Shown piece by piece: positions 1 through 5,012 of a stretch of DNA of 5,012 nucleotides. The DNA is from Prevotella sp. (GTDB lineage: Bacteria; Bacteroidota; Bacteroidia; Bacteroidales; Bacteroidaceae): NCBI GenBank assembly GCA_003483565.1, contig DMYZ01000109.1, forward strand, positions 1 to 5,012, written 5' to 3'. Each line of letters opens with the position of its first letter. The stretch's first letter is position 1. The translations under genes were made by a program, and so were the position numbers. The notes under the pieces are model-generated. The model saw nothing but the letters and a program-made list of their open reading frames with translations, made no database searches and had not been told where the DNA came from.

Positions 1-1271
1 CGATGGCTAAAGAGCGTGGAGCCTTCAAAATTTATGATTCCAAGCGTGAGGAGAAGAACCCGTTCGTTCTCCGTATTAAAGAAGCTGATCCCCAACTTTA
101 TGAGGATATGACAAAATATGGTCGTAGAAATATTGCCTGTCTTACGATTGCCCCTACCGGGACAACATCTTTGATGACGCAGACTACCAGTGGTATTGAA
201 CCGGTCTTTATGCCGGTCTATAAGCGTCGTCGCAAAGTAAATCCTAATGATAAGGATGTTCATATTGATTTTGTAGATGAAGTGGGTGACAGTTACGAAG
301 AGTATATCGTATACCATCGTAAATTTCTGGAATGGATGAATATTAACGGCTATGATACAACAAAGCGTTATACACAGGAGGAAATCGATGAGCTGGTTGC
401 CAAGTCTCCTTATTATAAGGCTACTGCGAATGATGTAGACTGGCTGATGAAGGTGAAGATGCAGGGTGCTATTCAGAAGTGGGTAGATCATTCTATATCT
501 GTTACTGTCAATCTGCCGAATGACGTTGACGAGTCTCTTGTTAATCGTCTGTATGTCGAAGCTTGGAAATGTGGCTGCAAGGGCTGTACTATCTATCGTG
601 ACGGTTCGCGTTCAGGGGTCATGATCTCCGCTTCTAAGTCTGAAAAGAAAGAGGCAAAGGAACAAGGAACAGCTGCAGAAGAGAATAAGTTTCAGATGAA
701 GAATAATTCTCTACTTCCAGAAGTCGTCGAAGTTCGTCCTAAGGAACTTGAATGCGATGTTGTGCGTTTCCAGAATAATAAAGATAAGTGGGTCGCTTTT
801 GTCGGCTTGCTCAATGGGTATCCTTATGAGATCTTTACAGGTCTTCAGGATGATGAGGAAGGAATTTCTCTGCCGAAAAATATTACTAAGGGTGTTATTA
901 TCAAGCAAACGAATGAGGATGGTACCCATCGTTATGATTTCCAATTTAAGAATAAGCGTGGATACAAGACTACTGTCGAAGGTTTGAGCGAGAAGTTCAA
1001 TCCTGAATATTGGAATTATGCGAAGCTGATCAGTGGTGTGCTCCGTTATCGTATGCCTATTGATAATGTGCTGAAACTTGTGTCTTCTCTGCAGTTGAAG
1101 GATCAGAGTATCAACACCTGGAAGAATGGGGTAGAGAGAGCTTTGAAGAAATATATTGTTGACGGGACTAAGGCAAAAGGACAGAAGTGCCCGGTATGCG
1201 GTCATGAGACACTTATCTATCAGGAAGGATGTCTTATCTGTACGAACTGTGGTGCCAGTCGTTGTGGATAA
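1..1271 (+). CDS. nrdJ: Class II (adenosylcobalamin-dependent) ribonucleotide reductase, C-terminal part; 5' end outside window
   Basis: Reduces ribonucleotides to deoxyribonucleotides in the cytoplasm using an adenosylcobalamin-generated thiyl radical. The reading frame is open from the window edge; the ATG at 3 is only an internal Met, since family members are roughly twice the 422 residues seen here. Numbering from that Met, the phosphate-binding loop APTGTTS is at 50-56, in the context NIACLTIAPTG and SGIEPVF. The end of the catalytic barrel is AWKCGCKGCTIYRDGSR at 187-203. A charged, probably flexible linker follows (about 208-240), then a TSCPD-type domain (about 243-385), then a Cys-rich tail with Cys396, 399, 410, 413, 416 and 421. 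By analogy with the family the tail is a zinc ribbon plus a redox Cys pair that re-reduces the active site. The radical Cys and the B12-binding part lie upstream and cannot be checked. The stop codon is five bases before folB. The family call is firm; the B12 class rests on the C-terminal layout. Confidence 0.93.
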   Translation, partial: MAKERGAFKIYDSKREEKNPFVLRIKEADPQLYEDMTKYGRRNIACLTIAPTGTTSLMTQTTSGIEPVFMPVYKRRRKVNPNDKDVHIDFVDEVGDSYEEYIVYHRKFLEWMNINGYDTTKRYTQEEIDELVAKSPYYKATANDVDWLMKVKMQGAIQKWVDHSISVTVNLPNDVDESLVNRLYVEAWKCGCKGCTIYRDGSRSGVMISASKSEKKEAKEQGTAAEENKFQMKNNSLLPEVVEVRPKELECDVVRFQNNKDKWVAFVGLLNGYPYEIFTGLQDDEEGISLPKNITKGVIIKQTNEDGTHRYDFQFKNKRGYKTTVEGLSEKFNPEYWNYAKLISGVLRYRMPIDNVLKLVSSLQLKDQSINTWKNGVERALKKYIVDGTKAKGQKCPVCGHETLIYQEGCLICTNCGASRCG

Positions 1272-1276
1272 AGCCT

Positions 1277-1660
1277 ATGGAAGTAACAAAATGTTATATA
1301 CGATTAAAAAACCTGCGGTTTCACGCCTTTCATGGCGTGTTGCCGCAGGAGCGTTTAACGGGGAATGATTATCTCGTGAGTCTCTGTATCGGTTTTGATT
1401 TCTCTGAAGCTTTAAAGTCCGATGATGTTCGTGACACGCTTAATTATGCAGAGGTGTATCAGGTTGTCGCTTCAGAGATGAAAGTGCCAGGTAACTTGCT
1501 GGAAGGATTAGCTGGGAGAATCGGAAAAAAGCTTGTGGAAACCTTTCCTAAGATTATCGATATACGCCTCTGTATTACGAAAAAGAATCCTCCGATGGGT
1601 GCAGACAGTGATGGAGCGGGGATTGAAGTACACTTAATAAATGATAAAACCGGCCGATGA
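1277..1660 (+). CDS. folB: Dihydroneopterin aldolase
   Basis: Cleaves 7,8-dihydroneopterin to 6-hydroxymethyl-7,8-dihydropterin and glycolaldehyde in folate synthesis; cytoplasmic, and an octamer in known relatives. The product is 127 aa, normal for the family. Family landmarks are LKNLRFHAFHGVLPQE (10-25) with Glu25, LNYAEVY with Tyr57, NLLEGLA with Glu76, and CITKKNPP with Lys102. These align with the pterin-binding and catalytic Glu22, Tyr54, Glu74 and Lys100 of the Staphylococcus aureus enzyme. The ATG at 1277 is chosen because it puts the LKN motif at residue 10, as in relatives. A longer frame opening at 1229 would overlap the nrdJ end and adds an unrelated peptide. There is no clear Shine-Dalgarno site. 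The gap to nrdJ is five bases, so co-transcription or translational coupling is likely. A GC-rich hairpin covers codons 12-25 (listed separately). Confidence 0.93.
   Translation: MEVTKCYIRLKNLRFHAFHGVLPQERLTGNDYLVSLCIGFDFSEALKSDDVRDTLNYAEVYQVVASEMKVPGNLLEGLAGRIGKKLVETFPKIIDIRLCITKKNPPMGADSDGAGIEVHLINDKTGR
1312..1349 (+). other. Strong inverted repeat (RNA hairpin candidate) in the first codons of folB
   Basis: CCTGCGG (1312-1318) pairs perfectly with CCGCAGG (1343-1349). Inside it, CACGCC (1322-1327) pairs with GGCGTG (1334-1339) around a 6-nt loop. The two stems are separated by a small internal loop (TTT opposite TTG, with one possible G-U pair). That gives 13 Watson-Crick pairs, mostly G-C, starting 35 nt into folB. 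It could slow or couple translation, or simply reflect the conserved FHAFHG protein motif. There is no T-run after it, so it is not an intrinsic terminator. Confidence 0.6.
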
Positions 1661-1693
1661 ATTGTGGTTTTCCGCTAAAAATGCTTACTTTTG
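1661..1693 (+). promoter_or_regulatory. Bacteroidota-type promoter for the amidase-mce operon
   Basis: TACTTTTG at 1686-1693 fits the -7 consensus TAnnTTTG exactly. ATTG at 1661-1664 is one base off the TTTG -33 box, with a 21-nt spacer, within the usual 19-21. Transcription would begin near 1699-1700, leaving a 5'UTR of only about a dozen bases before the ATG at 1712. The -7 box overlaps the TTG at 1691, which argues against that codon as a start. An E. coli-like reading of CATAAT as a -10 box is less likely in this phylum. Confidence 0.65.
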
Positions 1694-1711
1694 CATAATT
1701 ACAATCATCGT

Positions 1712-2941
1712 ATGGGTAGAAAATTACTGTTTTTACTGAGTTTTTTTGTAGGTTTTGCAGTTTCTGGTTTTGCTGCAAACAAAATTTTTACGCTTGTTAT
1801 TGATGCCGGTCATGGTGGCCATGATACTGGTGCCATGGGTGCTATTTCCAAAGAAAAGGATATTAATCTGAAGGTTGCCTTGGCTTTCGGAAAATATGTG
1901 GAAGAAAATTTTCCAGGGGTGAGAGTTATCTATACCCGCAAGACAGATGTTTTCATACCATTGATGGAGCGTGCTGATATCGCTAATAGAAATAATGCAG
2001 ATCTTTTTATTTCTGTCCATACCAATGCTCTTCCTGAAGGGAAAATAGCGCGTGGATTTGAAACTTATACCTTGGGTATGCACCGGGCCAAGGATAATCT
2101 GGATGTCGCTATGCGGGAGAACTCTGTGATCTCAATGGAACCGGGATATAGACAGACTTATCAGGGTTTTGACCCGAAATCGTCAGAGAGTTATATTATG
2201 TTTGAGTTCATTCAGGACAAGAATATGAGAAAGAGTGTCGAGCTTGCCGAGGATGTGCAAAACAGCGTTTGCTCTTCGGTTGGCGTTCCGGATAAGGGTG
2301 TTCATCAGGCTGGATTCCTTGTACTGCGGGAGACATCTATGCCCAGTTGTCTGATTGAGTTAGGGTTTATCACCACACCGGATGAGGAGCAGGCTCTTAA
2401 CAATAATGCGCATGTTGATGCTATTGCCCGGGCTATTTACCAAGGTTTTGTGCAATATAAGAATAAGTTCAGTAATCAGCTGGTAATACCTTATAAGGTA
2501 CAAGGTGACAGTAATAAGGTGGATGTTCCACCGATCGTCCGGCAGTCTTATAGGCCGGTGCGTAAGAGTACTGCTGCAGCAAGTATACAGAAGGTTAAAA
2601 CCGTGACAAAAAAGGAAGTATCACCTAAGAAAGACGTGTTGTCTAAGAAAGAGGTCGTGCCTTTTGATGCTCCGGTCTTTAAGGTACAGATCTTTACCAG
2701 CAATCGTGTGTTGCGTGAAGATGATTCGCATTTTAAGGGTCTCACTGGTACCTCTTGTCTGAAGGACGGAAATGTATTGAGGTATATGGTTGGCTCCTCG
2801 ACGAATTATAATGAGATATATCGCTTGAGGAAGTCAATATTGGAAAGGTTCCCGGATGCTTATATCATTGCTGTAAAAGGGAATAAGGCTGTCAATGTTA
2901 ATGACGCCATACAAGAATTTTTGAAAAATAAGAAAAAATAA
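1712..2941 (+). CDS. Secreted N-acetylmuramoyl-L-alanine amidase (Amidase_3) with C-terminal SPOR-like domain
   Basis: A zinc hydrolase that cuts the bond between N-acetylmuramic acid and the stem peptide of peptidoglycan in the periplasm, typically at cell separation. The product is 409 aa. Residues 1-22 are a signal peptide: MGRKLL, a hydrophobic core, and a likely cut after GFAA; no lipobox Cys is seen. The Amidase_3 domain spans about 27-245. VIDAGHGG carries zinc ligand His34, SKEKDINL carries Glu48, FISVHTNA carries His103, and CLIELGF carries the catalytic Glu216, so the full set is present. A basic, low-complexity linker (about 250-318) contains three KK(E/D)V repeats. From about 320 (APVFKVQIF) to 405 is a SPOR-like domain (YMVGSSTNYNEIYRLR), a fold that in known cases binds denuded glycan strands at the septum. 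The ATG at 1712 is preferred over the TTG at 1691 because it starts the signal peptide properly and clears the promoter. It is probably co-transcribed with the MCE gene six bases on. It resembles AmiC in domain type, but orthology is unproven. Confidence 0.93.
   Translation: MGRKLLFLLSFFVGFAVSGFAANKIFTLVIDAGHGGHDTGAMGAISKEKDINLKVALAFGKYVEENFPGVRVIYTRKTDVFIPLMERADIANRNNADLFISVHTNALPEGKIARGFETYTLGMHRAKDNLDVAMRENSVISMEPGYRQTYQGFDPKSSESYIMFEFIQDKNMRKSVELAEDVQNSVCSSVGVPDKGVHQAGFLVLRETSMPSCLIELGFITTPDEEQALNNNAHVDAIARAIYQGFVQYKNKFSNQLVIPYKVQGDSNKVDVPPIVRQSYRPVRKSTAAASIQKVKTVTKKEVSPKKDVLSKKEVVPFDAPVFKVQIFTSNRVLREDDSHFKGLTGTSCLKDGNVLRYMVGSSTNYNEIYRLRKSILERFPDAYIIAVKGNKAVNVNDAIQEFLKNKKK
2606..2659 (+). 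repeat. Three tandem 18-nt units encoding TKKEVS / PKKDVL / SKKEVV in the amidase linker
   Basis: Units lie at 2606-2623, 2624-2641 and 2642-2659, encoding amidase residues 299-316. Each has the form x-K-K-(E/D)-V-x. The last two units share CTAAGAAAGA and are close at DNA level (P/S at the first position, GACGTG versus GAGGTC); the first has diverged more (ACAAAAAAGGAAGTA). The in-frame period suggests growth by duplication in a flexible spacer between the catalytic and SPOR-like domains. The Lys-rich character could favour contact with anionic wall polymers; that part is inference. Confidence 0.65.
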
Positions 2942-2947
2942 GAGAAT

Positions 2948-3850
2948 ATGAAGTTTTTTACAAGAGAAGTAAAGATAGCTCTCGTAGCCATTGTAGGCAT
3001 CATACTCCTGTTCTTTGGAGTTAATTTTCTGAAAGGAATGAATCTCTTCAAGTCTGATGATGTTTATTATATTACCTTTGATAATATTCAGGGATTGGCT
3101 AAATCAACTCCTGTCTATGCTGATGGTTATAAAATAGGTACCGTAAGTGATATACAATACAATTATGGAAGAAACAGCCTTATAAAAGTTGGAGTGAGCG
3201 TGAGTAAGGACATGAGGATACCGAAAGGCAGTACTGCAGAGATCGAAAAAGATCTCATGGGGAACATGCAGGTAGATATTCTTATGGCTAATAATCCTCG
3301 TGAACGTGTTAAGCCGGGAAGTATTATTCCCGGAAATCTCGCGACAGGTATCATGAGCCAGGTTTCGGATGTCATACCTCAGGTGAAGCAGATGATTCCT
3401 AAACTTGATTCTATTATGGATAATCTCAACAGAATCCTGGCCAATCCGGCTATTGCAGCTTCTTTGGGTAATATTCAGCAGACTACGGCAAACCTTACAG
3501 TATCTACAAGAGAACTTAATACACTCTTGACGGGTCTAAATAAAAGTGTGCCAGGAATGATAGATAAGGCTGATGGAGTCTTGGATAATACTCACCGTCT
3601 GACAGGGAAACTTGCTGATATTGATATTGCGGGGACTATGGCTCAGGTCAATGCTACGCTGGTTAATGCAAAAGAATTTACAGAAAAGTTGAATCATAAT
3701 GAAGGGACATTGAGCAAGTTGATGAATGATGATGATCTTTACAACAACTTAAATGCGACGATGAAAGATGCTGATTCTCTTGTCGTCAATCTGAAGCAGC
3801 ATCCCAAGCGCTATGTACATTTCTCACTCTTCGGCAAGAAGGATAAATAG
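2948..3850 (+). CDS. MCE-domain (MlaD-like) inner-membrane-anchored lipid-transport protein
   Basis: MlaD-family proteins carry an MCE barrel that passes phospholipids between inner and outer membrane, working with an MlaE-type permease and MlaF-type ATPase. The product is 300 aa. A short basic start (MKFFTREVK) precedes one membrane helix at about 10-28, giving an N-in, periplasm-out topology. The MCE domain runs from about 38 to 128, with the hallmark GLAKSTPVYADGYKIGTV at 49-66. Residues about 130-280 are mostly helical and Asn/Leu/Thr-rich, possibly coiled coil, as in MCE proteins that form a needle-like stalk. The C-terminus HPKRYVHFSLFGKKDK is typical of Bacteroidota MCE proteins. The ATG sits six bases after the amidase stop and is the first start after that in-frame TAA. 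No permease or ATPase gene is adjacent, so partners must be encoded elsewhere. I give no gene symbol because orthology to E. coli mlaD is uncertain. Confidence 0.9.
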   Translation: MKFFTREVKIALVAIVGIILLFFGVNFLKGMNLFKSDDVYYITFDNIQGLAKSTPVYADGYKIGTVSDIQYNYGRNSLIKVGVSVSKDMRIPKGSTAEIEKDLMGNMQVDILMANNPRERVKPGSIIPGNLATGIMSQVSDVIPQVKQMIPKLDSIMDNLNRILANPAIAASLGNIQQTTANLTVSTRELNTLLTGLNKSVPGMIDKADGVLDNTHRLTGKLADIDIAGTMAQVNATLVNAKEFTEKLNHNEGTLSKLMNDDDLYNNLNATMKDADSLVVNLKQHPKRYVHFSLFGKKDK

Positions 3851-3877
3851 AATAATTTAAATTTAATCTAAATAATA

Positions 3878-3924
3878 AGTTGCGATGTTTCACGGATACC
3901 GGAAAACATCGCAACTCTCATTTT
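3878..3924 (+). terminator. Hairpin terminator candidate at the end of the amidase-mce operon
   Basis: AGTTGCGATGTTT (3878-3890) pairs perfectly with AAACATCGCAACT (3904-3916), a 13-bp stem around a 13-nt loop. The loop itself contains CGG-ATA-CCG, which could add a small inner helix. The stem begins 27 nt after the mce stop codon. The T-run is weak (TTTT at 3921-3924, four bases beyond the stem), so termination may be partial, or the stem may serve mainly to stabilise the mRNA 3' end. Confidence 0.65.
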
Positions 3925-4086
3925 CAGAGTATGTTTATTCATATAAATCAATTGTTTCACTGAGTTGTTGAAAAACTGTAATTTATTAACTTATCTTATT
4001 TGATATCAGTGTTTTAACATCGTTTTTTGTCGTGAAACGGTTTTTCCCCTTATTCAAAAAAGCAATATGCTGATATATAGATGATT

Positions 4087-4131
4087 ACATTTACGTTTTT
4101 AAAAAATACAAAAAGGAACATTTGCGTTTTT
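4087..4131 (+). repeat. Two 14-nt direct repeats ACATTT(A/G)CGTTTTT upstream of dnaA
   Basis: ACATTTACGTTTTT at 4087-4100 recurs as ACATTTGCGTTTTT at 4118-4131, one mismatch in 14, offset 31 nt, or close to three helical turns. The single mismatch falls on the last base of the -33 box: the second copy supplies TTTG for the promoter and the first has TTTA. Both copies are followed by A-runs. This geometry suits a protein binding the same face of the helix twice, but the sequence is AT-rich and no known site is recognised. Confidence 0.55.
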
Positions 4132-4152
4132 CTAAAAACTTTCGTATTTTTG
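4121..4152 (+). promoter_or_regulatory. Bacteroidota-type promoter of dnaA
   Basis: TTTG at 4121-4124 (-33 box), a 20-nt spacer, then TATTTTTG at 4145-4152, an exact TAnnTTTG match. Transcription should start near 4158-4160, giving a leader of about 50 nt before the dnaA ATG. CATTTGC at 4119-4125 and GCAAATG at 4152-4158 form a 7-bp inverted repeat whose arms cover the two promoter boxes, a layout that could mark an operator. No other full -33/-7 pair was found in the intergenic region. Confidence 0.75.
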
Positions 4153-4172
4153 CAAATGCAATAGTAGTAATC

Positions 4173-4186
4173 GTGCCATAAGGCAC
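4173..4186 (+). other. Small perfect hairpin in the dnaA 5' leader
   Basis: GTGCC (4173-4177), loop ATAA, GGCAC (4182-4186): a 5-bp perfect stem with a 4-nt loop, ending 23 nt before the dnaA start. It stands out as the only GC-rich element of an otherwise A/T-rich leader and would be in the mRNA if transcription starts near 4158. It may affect ribosome access or mRNA stability. It is too short to be compelling by itself. Confidence 0.4.
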
Positions 4187-4209
4187 CAAAACATAAGTAA
4201 ATTTAGTTA

Positions 4210-5012
4210 ATGACGGTAAATCCTAAAGCTCTTTGGGATCAGAGCCTTGTGCTCATTGCACAAAATGTGACCAAAGAACAATATAATACATGGTTTAAGC
4301 CCATTGTCTTCGAATTATATGACGAAGAAAAGAAGACGTTGCTGGTTCAGATTCCGAGTACTTTTTTTTATGAGTATCTGGAAGCTAACTATGTAGATTT
4401 ACTTACAAAGGTCTTGAGCCATACTTTTGGTTCTGGTGTAAAACTGACTTATCGTATTGTTGTAGTCAAAAAGCCGCCGGTACTTTCAAATGTGGAGGCT
4501 GATCCTGCTGATGCAGCTCCGAAACCAGAATCTGAAACCAGAGCCAACCGGGCTCCTTCTATTCTTGATGTAGCTCAGCCTCAGGACATACCTTCTCATC
4601 TGAATCCAAAACTGACTTTCGAAAATTATATAGAAGGTGACAGTAATAAGATGACGCGTTCTATTGGTTGCTCTATAGCAGAGCATCCTTTTAATGCTCA
4701 GTTTAATCCATTCTTTATCTATGGACCTTCCGGTTGCGGTAAGACTCATCTGGTGAACGCTATAGGATTGATGATAAAGAAACTGTACCCGGAAAAGCGT
4801 ATACTTTATATCAGTGCAAAACTTTTTTCTGTACAGTATACACAGGCTGTTTTGGAAAATCATACGAATGACTTTATTGCTTTCTATCAGACAGTTGATG
4901 TCGTGATTATCGATGATGTGCAGGAATGGATCGGAAAAACCAAAACTCTGGAAACATTCTTTCATATCTTTAATCATTTATTTCGTAACAATAAGCGTAT
5001 CATTTTGGCTTG
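4210..5012 (+). CDS. dnaA: Chromosomal replication initiator DnaA, N-terminal part; 3' end outside window
   Basis: DnaA binds DnaA boxes at oriC, melts the origin as an ATP-bound filament and loads the helicase. I translated the frame to the window end: 267 codons without a stop, of the usual 450-480. Domain I (about 1-85) starts MTVNPKALWDQ and has NTWFKPI; it mediates self-contact and helicase contact. A short variable linker, domain II, runs about 86-132 (Pro/Ala/Glu-rich). The AAA+ domain begins with LTFENYIEGDSN (135-146). Walker A GPSGCGKT is at 172-179 with Lys178; Walker B DVVIIDDVQ is at 230-238 with Asp235-Asp236. The tract QEWIGKTKTLETFFHIFNHL (238-257) follows. Sensor motifs and the DNA-binding domain IV lie beyond the edge. 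The ATG at 4210 is the first start after an in-frame TAG at 4204. There is no Shine-Dalgarno site; the upstream is A/T-rich, as usual in Bacteroidota. It is transcribed alone from the promoter at 4121-4152. Confidence 0.96.
   Translation, partial: MTVNPKALWDQSLVLIAQNVTKEQYNTWFKPIVFELYDEEKKTLLVQIPSTFFYEYLEANYVDLLTKVLSHTFGSGVKLTYRIVVVKKPPVLSNVEADPADAAPKPESETRANRAPSILDVAQPQDIPSHLNPKLTFENYIEGDSNKMTRSIGCSIAEHPFNAQFNPFFIYGPSGCGKTHLVNAIGLMIKKLYPEKRILYISAKLFSVQYTQAVLENHTNDFIAFYQTVDVVIIDDVQEWIGKTKTLETFFHIFNHLFRNNKRIILA

Larger units (their letters stand above)
3851..4209. other. AT-rich intergenic region between mce and dnaA
   Basis: This 359-nt stretch contains no coding frame I can support. From left to right it holds a 13-bp-stem hairpin likely to terminate the mce operon, about 150 nt of plain AT-rich sequence, two 14-nt direct repeats 31 nt apart, a strong promoter match and a small hairpin in the dnaA leader. 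It has many A and T runs (for example 4096-4106 and 4127-4138), which may bend the DNA. I searched by eye for TTATCCACA-type DnaA boxes on both strands and found none that match fully; the nearest are TTATTCA-type partial matches. It is therefore not a convincing oriC, though the position before dnaA makes that a fair question. Confidence 0.6.

Noticed and set aside
711..1205. Long minus-strand open frame inside nrdJ, and similar minus-strand frames at 1733-2083 and 4486-4977
   Set aside because: Low-complexity translations antisense to well-supported genes, with no recognisable domain; shadows of the coding strand.
1229..1276. N-terminal extension of folB by 16 codons
   Set aside because: It would overlap the nrdJ 3' end and adds residues unlike FolB; the ATG at 1277 gives the normal family N-terminus.
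1691..1711. TTG start for the amidase
   Set aside because: The codon overlaps the predicted -7 promoter box, and the ATG at 1712 begins a standard signal peptide.
2939..2950. Stop-codon readthrough fusing amidase and MCE protein (same frame, TAA then two codons, then ATG)
   Set aside because: The frame identity has a one-in-three chance, there is no recoding signal, and the MCE protein has its own membrane anchor and start.
3239..3256. GAGATC / GATCTC inverted repeat in the mce gene
   Set aside because: Only 6 bp in mid-coding sequence; expected by chance.
3314..3333. Perfect 7-bp hairpin CCGGGAA / TTCCCGG inside the mce gene
   Set aside because: It is explained by the coded PGSIIPG motif, whose two Pro-Gly pairs are inherently symmetric, and there is no T-run or regulatory context.
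4156..4164. Mini-ORF ATG CAA TAG ahead of dnaA
   Set aside because: It lies at or before the predicted transcription start, so it is probably not in the mRNA.
3851..4209. Possible oriC in the AT-rich region upstream of dnaA
   Set aside because: No full DnaA box on either strand, only partial TTATTCA-like matches near 3935 and 4050; in Bacteroidota the origin is often not next to dnaA.

Overview
The window looks like a stretch of Bacteroidota (Bacteroidales-type, possibly Prevotella/Bacteroides-like) chromosome. Supporting signs are two intergenic matches to the Bacteroidota sigma factor consensus (TTTG-like -33 box, about 20 nt, then TAnnTTTG), the lack of convincing Shine-Dalgarno sites, an N-acetylmuramoyl-L-alanine amidase ending in a SPOR-like domain, and a single-gene MCE/MlaD protein with the KRYVHFSLFG-type tail usual in that phylum. 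The genus is inference only. All genes read left to right, and both edge genes are cut by the window.

Layout. 1-1271: C-terminal half of a B12-dependent (class II) ribonucleotide reductase, nrdJ. 1277-1660: folB, dihydroneopterin aldolase, five bases downstream and probably co-transcribed; a strong hairpin lies in its first codons. 1661-1711: short gap with a good promoter. 1712-2941: exported zinc amidase with a Lys-rich linker built on a three-unit 18-nt tandem repeat and a C-terminal SPOR-like domain. 2948-3850: inner-membrane-anchored MCE (MlaD-like) protein, six bases downstream and so in the same operon. 3851-4209: AT-rich 359-nt intergenic region holding a 13-bp-stem terminator, a pair of 14-nt direct repeats 31 nt apart, a near-ideal promoter and a small 5'UTR hairpin. 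4210-5012: start of dnaA, through domains I-II and the Walker A and B motifs of the AAA+ domain, cut by the window end.

The genes form three transcription units: nucleotide and folate supply (nrdJ-folB), envelope upkeep (amidase-mce), and replication initiation (dnaA). They are housekeeping genes. I see no mobile element, CRISPR array, tRNA or rRNA, and no undescribed multi-gene system. The least explained signals are the architecture of the dnaA upstream region and the hairpin at the start of folB.
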